DNA from: an uncultured Bacteroidales bacterium
GTDB taxonomy: Bacteria; Bacteroidota; Bacteroidia; Bacteroidales; Bacteroidaceae
Length of the DNA stretch: 64,000 nt
NCBI GenBank assembly: GCA_902772585.1
Contig: CACYBB010000004.1
Location: 62,001 to 126,000 of the forward strand
Direction: 5' to 3'
Each line of letters starts with the position of its first letter. Within the stretch, counting starts at the first letter, position 1. This document shows positions 8,540 through 20,100 of this stretch, piece by piece. The notes under the pieces were generated by a model that saw nothing but the letters and a program-made list of their open reading frames with translations, was not told the DNA's origin and made no database searches. A program made the translations under genes and the position numbers.

Positions 8540-11515
8540 TTAAAGGGTTACCTTAACACCAAGGTTATAGAAACGAGTCTGTGGTGCATAGCCAACACTG
8601 GTCTCCATCATCTTACGATGCTTTGAGAAAGTAAGGAGATCATTTCCGTTCACATAGATGGAGAGCGCTTTGACAATCTTTCCTTCAAACATTTCCTTCG
8701 GGAAGTCGTAAGTCAACTGTACCTTACGGAGATTGAAACGGTCTGTGCTATACAACCAGAAAGTGGATGCAGCACCATTATGGGCATGAGCCTGTGTTGT
8801 CAGACGTGGATGAGTGGCAGTTTCAGCGGTCTCAGGTGTCCAACGATTACGTGCTTCTACAGAGTACTTCGCATCACCGGTCATATAATAATAACCATTA
8901 TTCATCATACCTTTTGCGCCAAACTGTCCGTTACCGAGCAGGAAGAGCGTCCAGTTCTTATATTTCAGCGTAAGGTTCAAGCCAATAGTCCAAGGAGCCC
9001 CATAAGTTCCAGACTTTCCAAGCTCAATTTGGTCCATCTGGTCAATGGTGCCATCACCATTGACATCCTCATACTTCAAGTCACCAGGCTGGATAGTTCC
9101 ACCAATCTTTGACTGAGGCAAATCCTTCTTCAGGGTGTACTTGATATTGCCTTCCTTAGTCGTGACATCAAAGTCATCAAGTGTATAGAAACCGATGCAA
9201 TTATATCCCGAGATAGCATCAATTGCTCTTCCTTCATGACTAAGTTCTTTAGCAGAATTTCGCCAAGGAGCCTTAGGATCGAGGGTTTCATCATACTTCT
9301 TCCACTCAGTCTTAAGATAGGTTCCTACCAAACCTAATTCAGCATGAACCTTACCGAACTGCTTCTGTGCCTTAATGCTGAAGTCAATACCCTTACGGTT
9401 CTGGATATTGTTGTTGAGAACAGGCTTAAATGAGTTTCCAGACACTGCCATATAAGATGGGAATGTGGTGGGATCCTTGATGATAAGACCATCAATATCT
9501 GTATTAAAATAAGTCAACTCAGCAGAAATCAGCTTGTTAAAGAATGATCCGCGAAGTGTGAAAGCCCACTCCTTACGATGAATGAAGTCTAAGTCATGAT
9601 TAGCGCCCTGTCTTGAGAACGTACGGTCTGTGCTTACGCCTTCATTCCATGAGAATCCAGCACCAGTCTTATCCCATATTGCATCATAGAGATAGAAATA
9701 CTTACTATCGAGATAGATGTCAGCATCTTCATTCAGGTTGCTATAGGAAGCACTAATCATCAAATCATCAACGAAAGAACCCTTCATAAACTTTTCCTTA
9801 GCAATATTCCAACCAATTGTGAAAGAAGGAGAGATGGCCTCGCGGTGACCTTCAGCAAGACGAGAAGAATGCACACCATTCAACGTAATGTCAGCAAAGT
9901 AGCGACCCATATAGTCGTAACCAGCCTGCAGACCCAAGTTGGCATTGGTATAACGATGATACTCTCCACTGGATGTGGTTGTGTACATGCTGGCGAGCAA
10001 CAAAGCGGTTACATGATGCTTATTGGCAAAAGTGTTCTCGTAATCGAAATGGCCATTCCAAGTAATGGTCTGACGATACTTATTATTCGACTGGTTCATG
10101 TGTCCAGACACTTTCTCATCACCCTGCTGGTAGAGACCTACGATAGCATCTTTACCACTATAATTACTCCATCCAAATACCTGTGAGCTCTTAGTATTAT
10201 CAATTTCAGGAATAAATACTGCATACTCGTTATCATAGGAGAGGCTATAGCTGGCAGCATAGTCAATAGAGAACAAGGTCTTGAAAGACAATCCCTTTAC
10301 AAGATGGCTCATGTCATATTTGATACCGGCATCAAACTGGAACTGACGGCTAACGTCCTGAGTCTTACCACCAAAATAGCAATCTGCAATAGCATTAGAT
10401 GTCGTATTCTTTGAACCACCAGGGAAGTACTCACCATCAAGCAGGTTCAGCGACTTATTCAGGACATCAATGGCCTGTGTGGCATTCGGATCAACCATAC
10501 TAATAGGAATCAAGGGTGCTGCACCCTCGGGGAAATTCGGACGCATGGTTGATGCGGCGTTCCAGAAGTCACCTTTGTTCTTGTTTGCATTGTAGAAAGT
10601 TGCACTGGCGTTAGCCCAACCTGAGATGAATTTGTTGACAACAAGGTCAACGTTACCACGAACACTAAAACGATCGGTGTAGTTGTTCTTAGCCTCACCG
10701 AAGTTGATAAGGTCCTCAAGACGGTAATAGTTGATGTTCGTATAGAAATGAGCACGCGTACCACCACCCTGAATCTCCAAAGTTCCTTCAGAACGGTTAT
10801 AAGCCTTGCGGATGTACTCGTCTGAATAATAGTTCACGTTTGGATAACGATAGGGATTGATACCTGAAGCATGGTTATAGATATCCTGCTGACTATACTG
10901 TGCCTTATAAGCATTACCAAGTGCCTTGGCATCGTTAGCATTAGCCTCATTGTAGAGTGTCATATATTCAGCAGAACCAAGATACTCAGGGAACTCCTTG
11001 GCAAAATGCCATCCAGTGTTCGCATTTGCAGTAATCTCAAGGCCATCCACTTTACCACGCTTTGTGGTAATCAGGATAGCACCCTTGGCACCCTTGGCAC
11101 CATATAGTACGACAGCCTGAGCACCCTTCAGGAAGGTAATCTGTTCAATCTCAGAAGGCAGTACATTGTTAGAGGGGCGCTTTACACCGTCGATGATGAC
11201 AAGTGGCAGGTTGCTATTGTCGTTGTTGTCCAAACGATCATTGTCCATACCCCACAGATTATTGCCATTCCAACCGCCGATAAGCCCCATCATGTCTTCA
11301 AGACTACTTTGTGTATAGTCCTTCTTAGACAGCTCTTCCATATCTACGTAGGAAATACCTCCGAGGAGATGATCGGCATCCACGTCGCGGTAAGCCACAT
11401 GGACTTTCTTTTTCACCACGGTAGAGTCAGCATCATCAGCGGTCTGGGCTCCTGCCGTCAATGGCGCTGCAGCCATCATAGCCAAAAGAAATATATTTGT
11501 TTTTAAATTTTTCAT
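8540..11515 (-). CDS. SusC/RagA-family TonB-dependent transporter, short form (XusC-like)
   Basis: 991-residue outer-membrane TonB-dependent receptor. The signal peptide (residues 1-24) ends TAGAQ. The plug follows almost directly, with LVIIDGVKRPSNNVLPSEIE then FLKGAQAVVLYGAKGAKG and ILITTKRG, hallmarks of SusC plugs. The barrel ends LGVKVTL. Unlike the first SusC of this operon it has no recognisable carboxypeptidase-regulatory-like domain, and no clear EVVVVG-type TonB box between signal peptide and plug. It pairs with the SusD gene that follows. Predicted to import oligosaccharides from the substrate of this locus. Confidence 0.94.
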   Translation of the reverse strand: MKNLKTNIFLLAMMAAAPLTAGAQTADDADSTVVKKKVHVAYRDVDADHLLGGISYVDMEELSKKDYTQSSLEDMMGLIGGWNGNNLWGMDNDRLDNNDNSNLPLVIIDGVKRPSNNVLPSEIEQITFLKGAQAVVLYGAKGAKGAILITTKRGKVDGLEITANANTGWHFAKEFPEYLGSAEYMTLYNEANANDAKALGNAYKAQYSQQDIYNHASGINPYRYPNVNYYSDEYIRKAYNRSEGTLEIQGGGTRAHFYTNINYYRLEDLINFGEAKNNYTDRFSVRGNVDLVVNKFISGWANASATFYNANKNKGDFWNAASTMRPNFPEGAAPLIPISMVDPNATQAIDVLNKSLNLLDGEYFPGGSKNTTSNAIADCYFGGKTQDVSRQFQFDAGIKYDMSHLVKGLSFKTLFSIDYAASYSLSYDNEYAVFIPEIDNTKSSQVFGWSNYSGKDAIVGLYQQGDEKVSGHMNQSNNKYRQTITWNGHFDYENTFANKHHVTALLLASMYTTTSSGEYHRYTNANLGLQAGYDYMGRYFADITLNGVHSSRLAEGHREAISPSFTIGWNIAKEKFMKGSFVDDLMISASYSNLNEDADIYLDSKYFYLYDAIWDKTGAGFSWNEGVSTDRTFSRQGANHDLDFIHRKEWAFTLRGSFFNKLISAELTYFNTDIDGLIIKDPTTFPSYMAVSGNSFKPVLNNNIQNRKGIDFSIKAQKQFGKVHAELGLVGTYLKTEWKKYDETLDPKAPWRNSAKELSHEGRAIDAISGYNCIGFYTLDDFDVTTKEGNIKYTLKKDLPQSKIGGTIQPGDLKYEDVNGDGTIDQMDQIELGKSGTYGAPWTIGLNLTLKYKNWTLFLLGNGQFGAKGMMNNGYYYMTGDAKYSVEARNRWTPETAETATHPRLTTQAHAHNGAASTFWLYSTDRFNLRKVQLTYDFPKEMFEGKIVKALSIYVNGNDLLTFSKHRKMMETSVGYAPQTRFYNLGVKVTL

Positions 11516-11528
11516 AAGATTATCTTAT

Positions 11529-11556
11529 TATTCATTATGAATTTTCAATTTTCAAT
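11529..11556. repeat. Heptanucleotide array in spacer
   Basis: TATTCAT, TATGAAT, TTTCAAT, TTTCAAT with period 7 between the first susD stop codon (from 11560) and the second susC start. Confidence 0.6.
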
Positions 11557-11559
11557 TGA

Positions 11560-13683
11560 TTACCATCCCGGATTCTGCTTAAATCCTTCGTAGAGATAAG
11601 TATCATGGTCGGGAAGCGGGAACCAGTAGTGTTTAGACTCGAAACGACGGGTAATCAACTCCTTCTTATGGAAGTTACCGACCTTGGCATCTTTCGGATC
11701 ATGAGTCTTGAACCAATCCCATGTATAAACGTACTCGTCCTTTTTCTTACCCTTATTATTTTCTTCAAAAGACTTATTCGGGTCATACTTACCCCACTCC
11801 AGACGTTCAAACTCATGAGAGTACTTCGTCGTGTAAGGAGCCTCTGTCAAAAGCAACCAACGCTGCAGGTCGCACCAACGGAAACCTTCGAACGAAAGCT
11901 CAACAGTACGCTCGCGTCGTACCTCATCCATGAAGTTATCACCATTACCCTTATTGATGTTGATAAATTTAGCAGGTACATGTTCCATGGGGAAATCCAT
12001 AGAATTAACACGATCGCGGAGAACGTTAATAGCATCAACAGCAGAAAGAGAAGGACAATATGTTGGCTTATCCTTGATGATATTCAAATTATTGTCGGCA
12101 AAAGCCATTGCAGTACGAGCTTCAGCATACATCAGATAAACATCAGCCAAACGCATGTAAGGGATATAGTTTTGGAATTCCCAACTCCAGTCATACCACT
12201 TATCACCAATGTTACACTGGTGAGGTACCAGTTTCTGAATGAAATAACCTGTGCTGCTAGCATTATCGACTGCGCGCTCTGCACCGTCTGTGTACAGGTC
12301 GCAATATTCCAATTTCTGCTGTTCTTCATTCAAATTGGCAACACCAGACTCCGTTACATAATGGAAACCGTCGAATACGATATCGTGATAGAATCGTGGG
12401 TCACGATTCAGGAACGGATGCTCAGGATCCCAACCTGAATCAGGATTCAGAACATACTGACCATTCTGCACCAGATAGATAGGCTGACCGTTGGCCATAC
12501 CATACTGGTCAACGAGGTTGGCTGTCGGCTGGTGGATAATATTGTCATGCTCTACGAGACCTGCCACCTTGGGTCCAAACAACTTGGCATTGTTCCAAGG
12601 CGCAGAATTGACACCCGGACATGCACCACGCATGATGGCCTCAGTAGAACCAGGAATAGCCCAACCAGACTTCGTCGTATAGAAAATGTCTGAGTAGCAG
12701 GGCTCGGGATTTTCCTCATCCTTGACATTTTTTGTATGATCGTAGATGTTAGCATAGTCGAAACCTACCAGTTTGTATGGAACAGTTCCTTTATTGACCA
12801 TATCAAGAGCCTTACCAAGATACTCGGCAGCCAACTTGGCATATTTTACATCGTAATCATAGGTCTTACCATTTGAAGAACCTCCTAAGAGTTGAGCATA
12901 ACCACCGTCCTTGGTCTTCTCAAACTCCTTCATAAGGGGAGAAGAGGCCCAAAGATAAACCTTGCCAATATAACAAAGAGCTGTGAATTTATTGACACGC
13001 AGGTCGTTATTTCCTGAAGTAATCATACCAGCCAATGTCTCGTCCCAATTCAGAGGCAAGAGGTCATAGGCCATTTTGAAATCCTCAGCACAGCGGTCTG
13101 CACACTCTTGGAAAGACAGACGGGGAAGTTCAGGAATATTAGCAGCATCAAAGGGCTCATCAATATAAGGCAGACCACCGAAGTAGCACATCATCTCAAA
13201 GTGCCACCATGCGCGGAAGAAGTACATCTGTCCGAGCAAGATTGAACGCTCTTCATCAGTACCAACGAGTGAACTAATATTCGCGATACCCATGTTACAC
13301 TTACGGATGCAATACCACGAGTTTCCCCAAAGAGATTCCCAGTTACCTCTCAACCAGCACTGATTGTTGTTATACCAGTTACGATAGTTACCAAGGTCCA
13401 CCTGATGGTCCATGTGTGCATAACCTTCAGGGTTATGAACCGCGTCATCACCAAAGTTCCAAGCAGAACAATAGTTAGCATGCTCCTTATTGGGAATCAG
13501 ATTATAGATTTCCTCAATATATCCCTGGAAGTTGCGGTAGTTCTTGAATGCCTCGTCCTCAGCGATGATAGCCTCAGGATCCTTGTCCAACCAGTCGGTG
13601 CAGGAAGTGAGAGAAGCACCACCAGCCAGCAGGAGCAGCCCACCGCACAAAAGGGATTTTATATTATTAATAATGTATTTCAT
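11560..13683 (-). CDS. SusD/RagB-family glycan-binding lipoprotein (XusB-like)
   Basis: 707 residues, long for a SusD. The signal MKYIINNIKSLLCGG leads to ASLTSC with lipidated Cys28, followed by TDWLDKDP, a typical mature SusD N terminus. The C-terminal RagB/SusD motif is present (RRERTVELSFEGFRWCDLQR) and the protein ends FKQNPGW, close to the RQNKGW end of the other SusD here. It follows the first SusC by 37 bases and should form a SusCD complex with it, binding substrate at the cell surface. By position it corresponds to xusB. Substrate is inferred from the locus. Confidence 0.93.
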   Translation of the reverse strand: MKYIINNIKSLLCGGLLLLAGGASLTSCTDWLDKDPEAIIAEDEAFKNYRNFQGYIEEIYNLIPNKEHANYCSAWNFGDDAVHNPEGYAHMDHQVDLGNYRNWYNNNQCWLRGNWESLWGNSWYCIRKCNMGIANISSLVGTDEERSILLGQMYFFRAWWHFEMMCYFGGLPYIDEPFDAANIPELPRLSFQECADRCAEDFKMAYDLLPLNWDETLAGMITSGNNDLRVNKFTALCYIGKVYLWASSPLMKEFEKTKDGGYAQLLGGSSNGKTYDYDVKYAKLAAEYLGKALDMVNKGTVPYKLVGFDYANIYDHTKNVKDEENPEPCYSDIFYTTKSGWAIPGSTEAIMRGACPGVNSAPWNNAKLFGPKVAGLVEHDNIIHQPTANLVDQYGMANGQPIYLVQNGQYVLNPDSGWDPEHPFLNRDPRFYHDIVFDGFHYVTESGVANLNEEQQKLEYCDLYTDGAERAVDNASSTGYFIQKLVPHQCNIGDKWYDWSWEFQNYIPYMRLADVYLMYAEARTAMAFADNNLNIIKDKPTYCPSLSAVDAINVLRDRVNSMDFPMEHVPAKFININKGNGDNFMDEVRRERTVELSFEGFRWCDLQRWLLLTEAPYTTKYSHEFERLEWGKYDPNKSFEENNKGKKKDEYVYTWDWFKTHDPKDAKVGNFHKKELITRRFESKHYWFPLPDHDTYLYEGFKQNPGW

Positions 13684-13693
13684 ATCTTCTTAT

Positions 13694-13721
13694 TAATTAC
13701 GAATTTCGAATTACGGATGAC
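13694..13721. repeat. Heptanucleotide array in spacer
   Basis: TAATTAC, GAATTTC, GAATTAC, GGATGAC with period 7 in the spacer between the first susC stop and the first susD start. Confidence 0.55.
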
Positions 13722-16700
13722 TAGATGTTGAGTTTAACACCAAAGTTAAAACGTCTAACAGTTGGGTAAGCACCACCACCACCACTATAGCCGTAGTTAC
13801 TCTCACGGTCATCAGGCATCTTTGTAATCAGGAAGAGGTTGTTACCGTTCACATAAAGCTTAAGGCTTGAGAAACCGAGTTTCTTAATCCAGCCCTTCGT
13901 CCAAGTATAAGCGACCTCCACGTTCTTTACACGGAAATAAGAACCGTCATAAAGGAACTGGGTACCGTCGTTATAGGAGACCTGAGTAGTGAATCGAGGA
14001 ACAACCACATCACCATCTCCTCTTGCAGGATTCCACCAATCACCATTGTCATATACGGTGAGCAACTTCTGATTGAAAGAGGTCAGACCTACGTCACGGG
14101 TAACACCTGTTACGCCATAGAACTGAGCAAAACAGCTCCAACCTTTCCACTCCCAACCGATGGTAGCATTGTAGGTGTGCTCAGGATTACCCGTGTAACC
14201 ATAAGGAGCCTGGTCGTTGGTTTCATCAACAATACCATCACCATTGAAATCAACAATGTAGTGGTCACCAATGAGGACCTTATCATCGTTAGCCTGACGT
14301 TCAGGTGAACTGTAAAGTTCATCGTAAGTGCCAATATAACCATTGTCAATGAATGAATGATACTGTCCCTGTGAATAACCCTCAGCCTTACGATAAGAAG
14401 GAATCAGTTTTGGATCGTCCTTCGTTACAATTTCGTTATGGGCATAAGTATAGTTACAGTTAGCCCAGAAGCGCATACCATTATTTAAGACCTTGTTGAA
14501 GCGGATTTCAAACTCGAAACCTTGGTTCTTCATTTTACCCTGATTGACATCAGGAGTCTTAGCAGCACCAAAGTAAGATGGAACGGTACGATCACTACCA
14601 TAGATAAAGATATCCTTACGGTCATCACGGAAATAGTCGAAGCTACCTGCGAACATACCACCGAGGAAAGCATAATCAAAACCTATATTCTTCTTCAATA
14701 CCGTTGCCCAACGAAGGTCTGGAGCAGCAACGGAAGCTTCCTTATAAGAAAGGAATGGACTGTTAGATCCGTCAAGACCCATGCGGAAGCCATTACCATC
14801 ATTTAATATCTCCCAACGTGTCAGGTAAGCCCAACGCTCACCAGCGTTATCGTCACCAATTTCACCGATAGAACCGCGAATCTTGAACATATCCAGAATT
14901 TTCTTCTCCTTCAGTTTCCTCATGAAGGGCTCCTCAGAAATCATCCAACCAGCAGCACCTGAACAGAAGAATGCAAAACGATTATCTGGAGAGAACTTCT
15001 GTGAACCATTGTAAGCACCATTGAACTCAGCAAAGTATTTACTCTTATAATCATAGGTAGTACGGAACACCCAGTCCTCACGACGCCATTCCAGCTCAGA
15101 GCCTGAAGCATTGATACGACGTTTCCAGTTACCCATTACGGAAACGTTATGTGCACCAAACTGACGCGCCCAGAAAAGCTGGAGTGACATTTCTGTTGCA
15201 CGGCTAGTAGAACTGATGCTACCTGCCTGTGTACTCCAACCACGCTCCTCATAGAAATCGAAACCTGTCTTCTCGTCGGTTTCACATTTACTATTCATAA
15301 TCAATTTACCATTCTCGGGGAGAATGTATCCCTGCTTCACCTGATGCTGGTCAGCAATACCACGGCTACCCTCAGTGAAGTTATTATCCCAAGAAATAGT
15401 ACCACGTGCAACAAGGCCCTTCGTGATAAAATCAAGTTTCTGTTCCAGAGCAAAGTCAGTAAAGATACGAGTAATGGTATTCAACTCATAACCTGATGTT
15501 GCTACACTCTGTGGAGAGTTCTCAATGTTAGAAGTCAAAGGATAGTAGCCCCACGTGCCGTCAGAGAACTGAACAGGGAAGAGGTTAGGAGCCATACCGT
15601 ATGCACCAGCCCACTTCTGCTGCTGGAAGAACTCACCATCATTACCGTAGTAGAAACGCGGAGATTTCTTTTGAGCGTTAGAGCCTGCCAGATTCACCTT
15701 GAACTCTGTTGTCTTTGTAATCTGGAAGTCCAGATTTGAACGTACATTCAAACGACTGTAGGTATAACCGCCTTCGTATCCCTGGTGGTTATCCCACAAC
15801 TTGGTCATATCACCCTCGTTCTGATAGTCGAATGAAACGAAATACTTCACGAACTTCGTACCACCAGATATATTAAGGTTCGCATTATAAGAAAGGGCAG
15901 TACTCTTGAACATCTCATCCTGCCAATCAACGTTGGCATAACGTTCAGCCTGACTATAGTCACCAAGGTAGCCTCCTGAAGCATCGAAGTTTGGCTTTAC
16001 CGTTGTATCCTGATTGCGGAAAAGATTGATGAAGCTCTGAGGACGATAGTATGTCCATGACTCAGCACCACCGATAGCAAGTTCGTGCTCGATAGCCTCG
16101 TTACGGAGCATATAGCCATCGTAAGAGTCGTACTTGCGCGGGAGTTTAGAAACAGCCTTCAGCGTAGCGTTGAAACCGAAATCAATCTTCGCCTTACCTT
16201 CCTGACCACGCTTAGTGGTAATCAGAATAACACCGTTAGCACCTTCCACACCGTAAACTGCGGTAGCAGAGGCATCCTTCAGTACAGAAACGGTTGCGAC
16301 AGATGTGATATCCACAGACTGAATGTCGCGCTTCACACCATCGACAAGAATCAGAGGCTGCGCAGATTCTGCGCCATTAGAACCCCAAGCAGCAGCACCA
16401 CGAATGTAGATTCGAGGGTCTTCCTCACCAGGTCGACCGGTAGAAGCAATAGTAGCAACACCGGGGAGGTTACCTGTAAGGGCCGCACCCACACTACCGA
16501 TACCAGCTGCACGTTCCAGCACCTCACCGGTGGTCTGGGTGATAGCACCTACCACTGAAGCTTTCTTCTGCTGGCCGAAACCAACGACTACAACTTCCTG
16601 CAACTGGGTGTCGTCCTGCAGCGTCACCTTAAAGTTGCGCTGTTTGCCAACTTTGATTTCCTTTGTCGACATACCGACATAAGAAATCACCAGTACTGAA

Positions 16701-16921
16701 GACTCCGAAGGCACCTTCAGCTGGAAGTTACCATCGAAATCAGTCACTGTACCCATGGAAGCATTTCCTTTCACAATTACTGAGGCACCAATCAATGGGT
16801 CCGCAGCACCGTCCGTGACATTACCAGTCACCGTGATCTGGGCCTGCACCGAAGTACAGAAAGCCATCAGCATCAGGATGGTAGGGAAGGTCTGTCTGAT
16901 CAATTGTTTTAGATTCTTCAT
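13721..16921 (-). CDS. SusC/RagA-family TonB-dependent transporter (XusA-like), operon leader
   Basis: 1066 residues, first gene of the leftward operon. Signal peptide 1-28 ends SVQAQ. Residues 30-105 form a carboxypeptidase-regulatory-like domain (GNVTDGAADPLIGASVIVKG), followed by a TonB-box-like EVVVVGFG (109-116). The SusC plug (about 120-240) includes LILVDGVKRDIQSVDITSVA then VLKDASATAVYG. The C-terminal barrel ends FGVKLNI. It imports oligosaccharides across the outer membrane with energy from TonB-ExbBD. It is transcribed from the promoter at 16997-17027, divergent from the regulator. By order it matches xusA of the xylan system. Confidence 0.95.
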   Translation of the reverse strand: MKNLKQLIRQTFPTILMLMAFCTSVQAQITVTGNVTDGAADPLIGASVIVKGNASMGTVTDFDGNFQLKVPSESSVLVISYVGMSTKEIKVGKQRNFKVTLQDDTQLQEVVVVGFGQQKKASVVGAITQTTGEVLERAAGIGSVGAALTGNLPGVATIASTGRPGEEDPRIYIRGAAAWGSNGAESAQPLILVDGVKRDIQSVDITSVATVSVLKDASATAVYGVEGANGVILITTKRGQEGKAKIDFGFNATLKAVSKLPRKYDSYDGYMLRNEAIEHELAIGGAESWTYYRPQSFINLFRNQDTTVKPNFDASGGYLGDYSQAERYANVDWQDEMFKSTALSYNANLNISGGTKFVKYFVSFDYQNEGDMTKLWDNHQGYEGGYTYSRLNVRSNLDFQITKTTEFKVNLAGSNAQKKSPRFYYGNDGEFFQQQKWAGAYGMAPNLFPVQFSDGTWGYYPLTSNIENSPQSVATSGYELNTITRIFTDFALEQKLDFITKGLVARGTISWDNNFTEGSRGIADQHQVKQGYILPENGKLIMNSKCETDEKTGFDFYEERGWSTQAGSISSTSRATEMSLQLFWARQFGAHNVSVMGNWKRRINASGSELEWRREDWVFRTTYDYKSKYFAEFNGAYNGSQKFSPDNRFAFFCSGAAGWMISEEPFMRKLKEKKILDMFKIRGSIGEIGDDNAGERWAYLTRWEILNDGNGFRMGLDGSNSPFLSYKEASVAAPDLRWATVLKKNIGFDYAFLGGMFAGSFDYFRDDRKDIFIYGSDRTVPSYFGAAKTPDVNQGKMKNQGFEFEIRFNKVLNNGMRFWANCNYTYAHNEIVTKDDPKLIPSYRKAEGYSQGQYHSFIDNGYIGTYDELYSSPERQANDDKVLIGDHYIVDFNGDGIVDETNDQAPYGYTGNPEHTYNATIGWEWKGWSCFAQFYGVTGVTRDVGLTSFNQKLLTVYDNGDWWNPARGDGDVVVPRFTTQVSYNDGTQFLYDGSYFRVKNVEVAYTWTKGWIKKLGFSSLKLYVNGNNLFLITKMPDDRESNYGYSGGGGAYPTVRRFNFGVKLNI

Positions 16922-16996
16922 TTTGACAGATTTTGATTCATAATTTTTTGTTGTTATTTTGTTAGTTAGTTGAACTCGTTACTAGATTTCAGCATG

Positions 16997-17027
16997 CAAA
17001 AGTACTAATAATATTCATATTATACAA
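16997..17027 (-). promoter_or_regulatory. Promoter of the SusC/SusD operon
   Basis: Minus strand: TTG (17025-17027), 20 bases, TACTTTTG (16997-17004), giving a leader of about 70 bases before the susC ATG. The activator site for the hybrid regulator should lie just upstream, in 17028-17115; I could not define it. Confidence 0.6.
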
Positions 17028-17117
17028 TCTCTGCTGTATCACAAACTTTATATTTTGTAACACATATTAACTTACCCCCCAAATATAGGGGTAAAACTTC
17101 ATTTTTTGTTACATTTA

Positions 17118-17149
17118 TTTGGTGATTTGAGCGAAAAAACATATCTTTG
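17118..17149 (+). promoter_or_regulatory. Promoter of the hybrid two-component regulator
   Basis: TTTG (17118-17121), 20 bases, TATCTTTG (17142-17149), giving a short leader before ATG 17184. It is divergent from the operon promoter in the same 262-base intergenic region. Confidence 0.7.
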
Positions 17150-17183
17150 CAGCGTTTTTGTAACACGAAACAAACTATAACCT

Positions 17184-20100
17184 ATGATAAGAAAAGTTCT
17201 ATTCGGCATCCTATGCCTGATGAACGGCCTTAGTGCTAATGCTCAAATGGGAAAGCTCTTCGATGCAGACAAACAAATGTCGAGCAGCTACACCACACAA
17301 ATCTATCTGGATAAAGACGGTTTTATCTGGGTTGCCACCCGTAACGGTCTGAATCGTTACGACGGTTATCAATTCCGTATATATAAAAAGGAGATGCGCC
17401 AAGACCTTGGTATGGCCAGCAACTACGTCAACTGTATGACGCAGGATCATAACGGCCGTTTCTTTATCGGTATGTACGGTGCACTGCAGATTTTTGATGG
17501 TCAGCGTTTCCGTACGGTTACTACCTATGATATAAAAGGAAGAAACGTTCCTTGTTACATCACCTGTCTGCTGGAACGGCAGAATGGTGACATGCTGATA
17601 GGCACCTCGGGCCACGGTCTGCTCAAGATGAAAGGACACCGCGAGGCCCACCAGATGAAAGACGCCTTTGCCAGTCTGACCAGCGTCCACCGCATGATGG
17701 AAGACCGCAGACAGCATATCTGGCTGGCCACAGAGACACAAGGTCTTTGGCGCTGGGGCGGCAAGACCATCAAGAAATACTTCCAGGACGACGAACTGCG
17801 CAACAACATCCTCGACGTCTGTGAGGGTGATAACGGCCGAGTCTATGTAGCCACCGCTAATCGTGGCCTCTTCCGACTGGACGGTGACACGCCCATACAT
17901 ATAGAAGGTACAGGAAACCGACATATCTCTGTATTGTATTTCAACCGCCGCGGACACCTGATGCTGGGCTACGACGGTATGGGTCTCGGCATCTACGACC
18001 CACAGAACGGGCGACTGGTAGACAACCCTTACTATAGCCGTGAAGTAGATTTGAGCACCTCGAAGGTGTACTCCATCTGCGAAGACCAGAACAGCAACGT
18101 CTGGCTGGGACTGTTGCAGAAAGGTATCTTCATGCAACCTGGCCATACCATGGGCTTTGGTTATATGGGACCGAAGCTGGGAGCACAGAATGTATTAGGT
18201 ACAGCCTGCGTGACCAGTGTCACTGGCGACTCACAAGGCTGGCGATGGACGGGTACCGACCGTGACGGTATGTATCTACAGGACGACCACTTCCAGGTAG
18301 TGAAGCACTTCAAGGAGGGTTTCCCTGCCACCATCCTCGGTTGTTGTGAAGACCTGAAAGGCAACATCTGGATTGGAAGTTTCAAGGAAGGTTGCGGATG
18401 GATTGACCGAAAAACACTGACTTATCACCCATATAGGTTACCGCAAGGTTCCGACATCAGCATTTTCGATGTCATCAGCGATTCTAAAGGGTACATCTGG
18501 TTAGCGTCTATGGGTTATGGTGTGCTACGCTTGAATCCGGAAACAGGCGAAGTGAAAGCCTACGTACAAAAACAAAAAGCCCCAGACGACCGCAAGATCA
18601 ACAGCATCGTTAACGACTATATATCACAACTCGCGCTTTCGCCCGACGGCAAGCGTCTCTATGTGGCAACAACGATGGGTGTCTGCTGTCTGGACCTCGA
18701 AAAAGACAGTTGGCTGACAACCTTTGGTGAGAACTGCCTGAACTATGGCACGGCTGTACGTATCGCCCGTGAGTTCGACGGTATATTATATATAGGTACG
18801 AACGACGGCTTGCTCTGCTACGACCTAGAACAACGCAAACTAAAGAGGCTAGCCATCGAGAGCGGACTAGCCGATAACGGTATTGCCTCTATTGAACAGG
18901 ACAAGACAGGACGTCTCTGGATAGGTACTGACCACGGATTGTGCTGTCTGAACCCGAAAAACGGCAAGACAAACAACTATTTCGTCGACAACGGTCTACA
19001 GTCAAATGAGTTCAGCGATGGCGCTTCATGGGCATCGCCCACCGGCTATCTGGTATTTGCAGGACTGGGAGGCGTGACATGGTTCACTCCTGCCGATGTC
19101 CGCGAACGCGCATGGAAGGCAGATGTAAAACTGACAGGATTCTCGGTGAACGGCGAACCAGTTAGTCGCGGAACGATGTCAGGAGTATGGCAGGTAACAG
19201 ATACTACGGTCATCGCCTCCAACCGCTTTGTGCTCAGCAGTAGCGACAATACCTTTGCCGTACAACTCTCTACGCTGACTTACGACAACCCAGAGCATAT
19301 CGTCTATTGCTATCGTATCAACAACGAGGACTGGGTGCGCATGCCGCCAGGCATCAACGAGATTACCTTCAGCCACATGCAACCCGGCAGCTATAATTTC
19401 TGTGTGGTTGCTGAGCAGAACGGGACCCCAACCCCAGAGCGTTGCTTTGAGGTGATTATCCACGCACCGTGGTACAGAACATCTCTCGCGTACCTTATAT
19501 ATATAATGATTCTGGTGGTACTCTTCTTACAATACCGCCAGCGTCGTCATCGCAAGGAACAAGATAACCTGCGATTGCAGGAGCATATCCACGCAGAGGA
19601 GATGGCCGATGCCAAGTTGCGCTTCTTCATGAACATCAGTCATGAAATACGAACGCCTATGACGCTTATCGTTGCACCACTACAATCACTCATCAAACAG
19701 GACAACGACCCCCACCGACGAGGCGTCTATGAGACCATCCGTCGCAACGCAGAACGTATCCTGGGTCTCATCAACCAAATGATGGACCTGAGAAAAATCG
19801 ATAAGGGGCAGATGCAGATGCACATGCGCGAAACCAATCTGGTAACGTTCATCAGCGACATCTACACACTCTTTGCACAACAGGCCAAGAACAAGACCAT
19901 CCAATTCCATTTCGACTGCGACGAAGAGCGCATCATGGCATGGATTGACCGTGGCAATTTCGACAAGATTATCATCAATATTCTGTCGAATGCATTTAAG
20001 TTCACACCAACGGGTGGAGAGATACGTATCTGTCTGAAACAGAACGAGAAAGAGGCGACCATCAGTATCTTTGACAACGGCGAGAAGATTCCAGAAGATA

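Noticed and set aside
11605-12438. 277-residue plus-strand frame opposite susD
   Set aside because: Antisense of a well-recognised SusD gene; composition unlike a real protein.
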